The notes under the pieces were generated by a model. The model did not search any database and was not told the DNA's origin. It worked only from the letters and a program-made list of their open reading frames with translations. From Gemmatimonadota bacterium (GTDB lineage Bacteria; Gemmatimonadota; Gemmatimonadetes; Gemmatimonadales; GWC2-71-9): DNA of 7,160 nt. Made by a program: the position numbers and the translations under genes. Position 1 is the first letter of the stretch, and the number at the start of each line of letters is the position of its first letter. The stretch lies in contig QHUE01000190.1 of NCBI GenBank assembly GCA_003221825.1, positions 1 through 7,160 of the forward strand. Direction: 5' to 3'. Of the stretch, positions 5,736 through 7,160 are shown piece by piece.

Positions 5736-7160
5736 CTAGTTGCCGATCGGCTGCGGGGCCCGGAGCTCCACTGGCCGCGGCTCGATCGCCGGCAGCTTCT
5801 TCGCCTTGAGCGCCGCGTTCACGCCCGGCAAGGCATCACGCAGGGCGGCCTGGGCCCCGAGCAGGTGCCGCTGCAGCTCCGGCGCGAACAGCGCGAACAC
5901 GTCGTAGACCTGCCGCGGCGGCCGGCCGTCCGCCGACTCCGCCATCCCCCCCAGGGAGCTGAGGCGCTCCGTCACTCGCTGCCCGTAGATCAGCTCATCC
6001 TCCACATCCTGATTGCGGATCTGGTACAGGGAGTCCTCGATCCCGGCGAGCCGGTCAGCGACCGCACGGGCCCGGGTACGCGCGCCGCCGCTGAGACTCG
6101 GCAGCCGATCCTCGATCTGCGCGCGGGCGTTGCGTAGCGTCCGGATTGTCGTCGTCGCCGCGTTGACCGTGTCCCGCAGCTGCTTGAGGAACCGGAACTG
6201 CTCGGCCAGGTCGGCGGTACCGGCATGGCCCCGCGGGTCAGGGCGCACCTGGAACGGCTGGACGTATTCCTTCCCGCCCACGCGCAGTCGCAAGCGGTAC
6301 GCCCCCGGCAGCACCAGCGGACCTTGGGTCGAGATGCCGCGCATGCCCCAGAATTCCGCAGGGCCGGGGATCCGCAGGTTCCAGGCGAACAGATTGAGCC
6401 CTGCCTTGGCCGGCACGCGCGGCGGCGACGAGGGCCGGCGCGGCCACGCCTTGTCGGCGTCCTTGAGTGTGTCGCCGACGATCGAATCGACTTTCACGCT
6501 GTCGGTGATCCCCGCGCGGTGCAGACTGTCGGTGCGCACGCGCTTCACGCTGTCCGCGCGTAGACTGTCCGCTCGCGTGGCCGAGTCCTGAGCGCTTGTG
6601 AAAGAGCGGATCACCTGACCCGCGGAGTCCAGGACGTCGAGCGTCACCTCCGCGCCGCCTGTCTTGAGCCAGTAGTAGACCACCGCTCCGCTGGGCGGAT
6701 TCTTGCCGACGGGGTGCGCCGCGTTCTCTCCGAACCCGAAGCCGCCGCCCCAGTCCACCCGGTACGCGTCCCGGGGCCGGTACAGGTGGGTGTCGCCGGC
6801 GAGCACCGAGTCCGCGAGCTGCCGGAGCGGCGAGATGTCATCGAGGATCCAGAACGAGCGGCCGTGGGTCGCCGCGATCAAGTCGCCCTCCTTGATCGCG
6901 AGGTCGTGCACCGGCACGGGCGGCAGGTTGCGCTTGAGCGATTGCCAATGTCCACCGCCGTCGAACGACACGTACACGCCGCGCTCGGTGCTCGCGAATA
7001 GGAGCCCCGCCCGCTCGGGATCTTCGCGAATCGAGCGCGCCCATTCCGTCACCGGTATGCCGGTGACGATCGGGGTCCACGTGCGGCCGAAGTCAGTGGT
7101 TTTGTAGAAGTAGGGGGCGGGATCGCCGAGCTGGTAGCGGTTCGCGGCGACGTACGCGGT
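5736..7160 (-). CDS. Asp-box (sortilin/VPS10-like) beta-propeller exoprotein, C-terminal part (5' end off window)
   Basis: This is the last 474 residues of a large protein. The frame stays open to the right edge, so the GTG at 7052 is an internal codon and not the start; full-length relatives are roughly 900-1100 residues. Two Asp-box motifs are visible: TTDFGRTWTP (21-30) and SFDGGGHWQS (65-74). The segment ATHGRSFWILDDISPLRQL (about 97-115) is a hallmark end of the propeller in this glycosyl-hydrolase-like/sortilin-type family. After it come a FnIII-like beta region that is interrupted by an Asp-Ser repeat (about residues 192-232), an LNLFAWNLRIPGPAEFWG block, a PFQVRPDPR segment, and an alpha-helical C-terminal region (about 310-450) with heptad-like RTLRNARAQIEDRL and similar. 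Relatives are usually secreted or periplasmic; catalytic activity is generally not demonstrated despite the glycosidase name. The lipoprotein gene follows 54 bp downstream. Confidence 0.88.
   Translation of the reverse strand, partial: TAYVAANRYQLGDPAPYFYKTTDFGRTWTPIVTGIPVTEWARSIREDPERAGLLFASTERGVYVSFDGGGHWQSLKRNLPPVPVHDLAIKEGDLIAATHGRSFWILDDISPLRQLADSVLAGDTHLYRPRDAYRVDWGGGFGFGENAAHPVGKNPPSGAVVYYWLKTGGAEVTLDVLDSAGQVIRSFTSAQDSATRADSLRADSVKRVRTDSLHRAGITDSVKVDSIVGDTLKDADKAWPRRPSSPPRVPAKAGLNLFAWNLRIPGPAEFWGMRGISTQGPLVLPGAYRLRLRVGGKEYVQPFQVRPDPRGHAGTADLAEQFRFLKQLRDTVNAATTTIRTLRNARAQIEDRLPSLSGGARTRARAVADRLAGIEDSLYQIRNQDVEDELIYGQRVTERLSSLGGMAESADGRPPRQVYDVFALFAPELQRHLLGAQAALRDALPGVNAALKAKKLPAIEPRPVELRAPQPIGN
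6465..6587 (-). repeat. Degenerate Asp-Ser repeat within the propeller exoprotein
   Basis: Within the exoprotein, seven units of the form D-S/T-hydrophobic (DSA, DSL, DSV, DSL, DSV, DSI, DTL) are spaced 2-6 residues apart, separated mostly by short Arg/Lys/Thr-rich linkers (TRA, RA, KRVRT, HRAGIT, KV, VG). At DNA level the plus strand shows degenerate copies of a motif like CACGCTGTC / AGACTGTC. It interrupts a beta domain and is highly charged and likely disordered or helical. Confidence 0.6.
7047..7068. repeat. Perfect 9-bp inverted repeat with 4-nt loop inside coding sequence
   Basis: CGTCACCGG (7047-7055) and CCGGTGACG (7060-7068) are exact reverse complements around the loop TATG. It lies inside the exoprotein reading frame (encoding part of IVTGIPVTEW between the two Asp-box motifs), with the rare-type codon ATA in the loop. 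No function is evident; it could affect mRNA structure or be chance in GC-rich coding DNA. Confidence 0.5.

Noticed and set aside
5736..7052. Treating the GTG at 7052 as the start of the Asp-box protein
   Set aside because: The frame stays open to the window edge and encodes a further Asp-box motif (TTDFGRTWTP) upstream of this GTG.
1..7160. CRISPR array, tRNA, rRNA, insertion sequence or prophage
   Set aside because: No regularly spaced direct repeats, no recognisable tRNA or rRNA sequence, and no transposase, integrase or terminal inverted repeats were seen; nearly every base is in an ordinary gene.

Overview
The window is GC-rich and almost fully coding. Codon use is strongly G/C-ending, and there is a truncated Asp-box (sortilin/VPS10-like) exoprotein and a lipoprotein full of Ser/Thr/Gly. 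No visible gene start has a strong Shine-Dalgarno sequence. This style suggests a soil-type bacterium, most plausibly Gemmatimonadota. That is inferred from protein style only; there is no rRNA or other marker gene. I see no tRNA, rRNA, CRISPR, insertion sequence or transposase.

Left block (1-2956, minus strand, read right to left): a SulP/SLC26-type anion transporter, then a fusion of an excisionase-type helix-turn-helix with a PTS EIIA (PtsN-like) domain, then the N-terminal 239 residues of an antiporter-like membrane subunit of the HyfB/HycC/NuoL superfamily, which runs off the left edge. The last two genes overlap by 4 bp (ATGA), so this is almost certainly one operon. It joins an anion transporter, a phospho-acceptor/DNA-binding regulator and a proton-translocating subunit. 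The SulP protein stops abruptly inside its STAS domain, just after the DSTG motif, and no reading frame supplies the rest.

Middle block (2984-4711, plus strand): a secreted serine hydrolase of the class C beta-lactamase/esterase family with a C-terminal DUF3471-like domain. A VOC (glyoxalase/bleomycin-resistance fold) protein follows; its ATG directly abuts the hydrolase stop codon (TAGATG). The hydrolase and SulP genes diverge across only 27 bp.

Right block (4716-7160, minus strand): the C-terminal 474 residues of a large Asp-box beta-propeller exoprotein, which runs off the right edge, followed 54 bp later by an unrecognised 321-residue lipoprotein. The lipoprotein and VOC genes converge with 4 bp between stop codons, inside a short perfect hairpin.

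The most interesting parts are the SulP / HTH-EIIA / HyfB-like operon as a possible regulated ion-transport or energy-coupling module, the truncated STAS domain, and the Asp-Ser repeat insert in the propeller protein.
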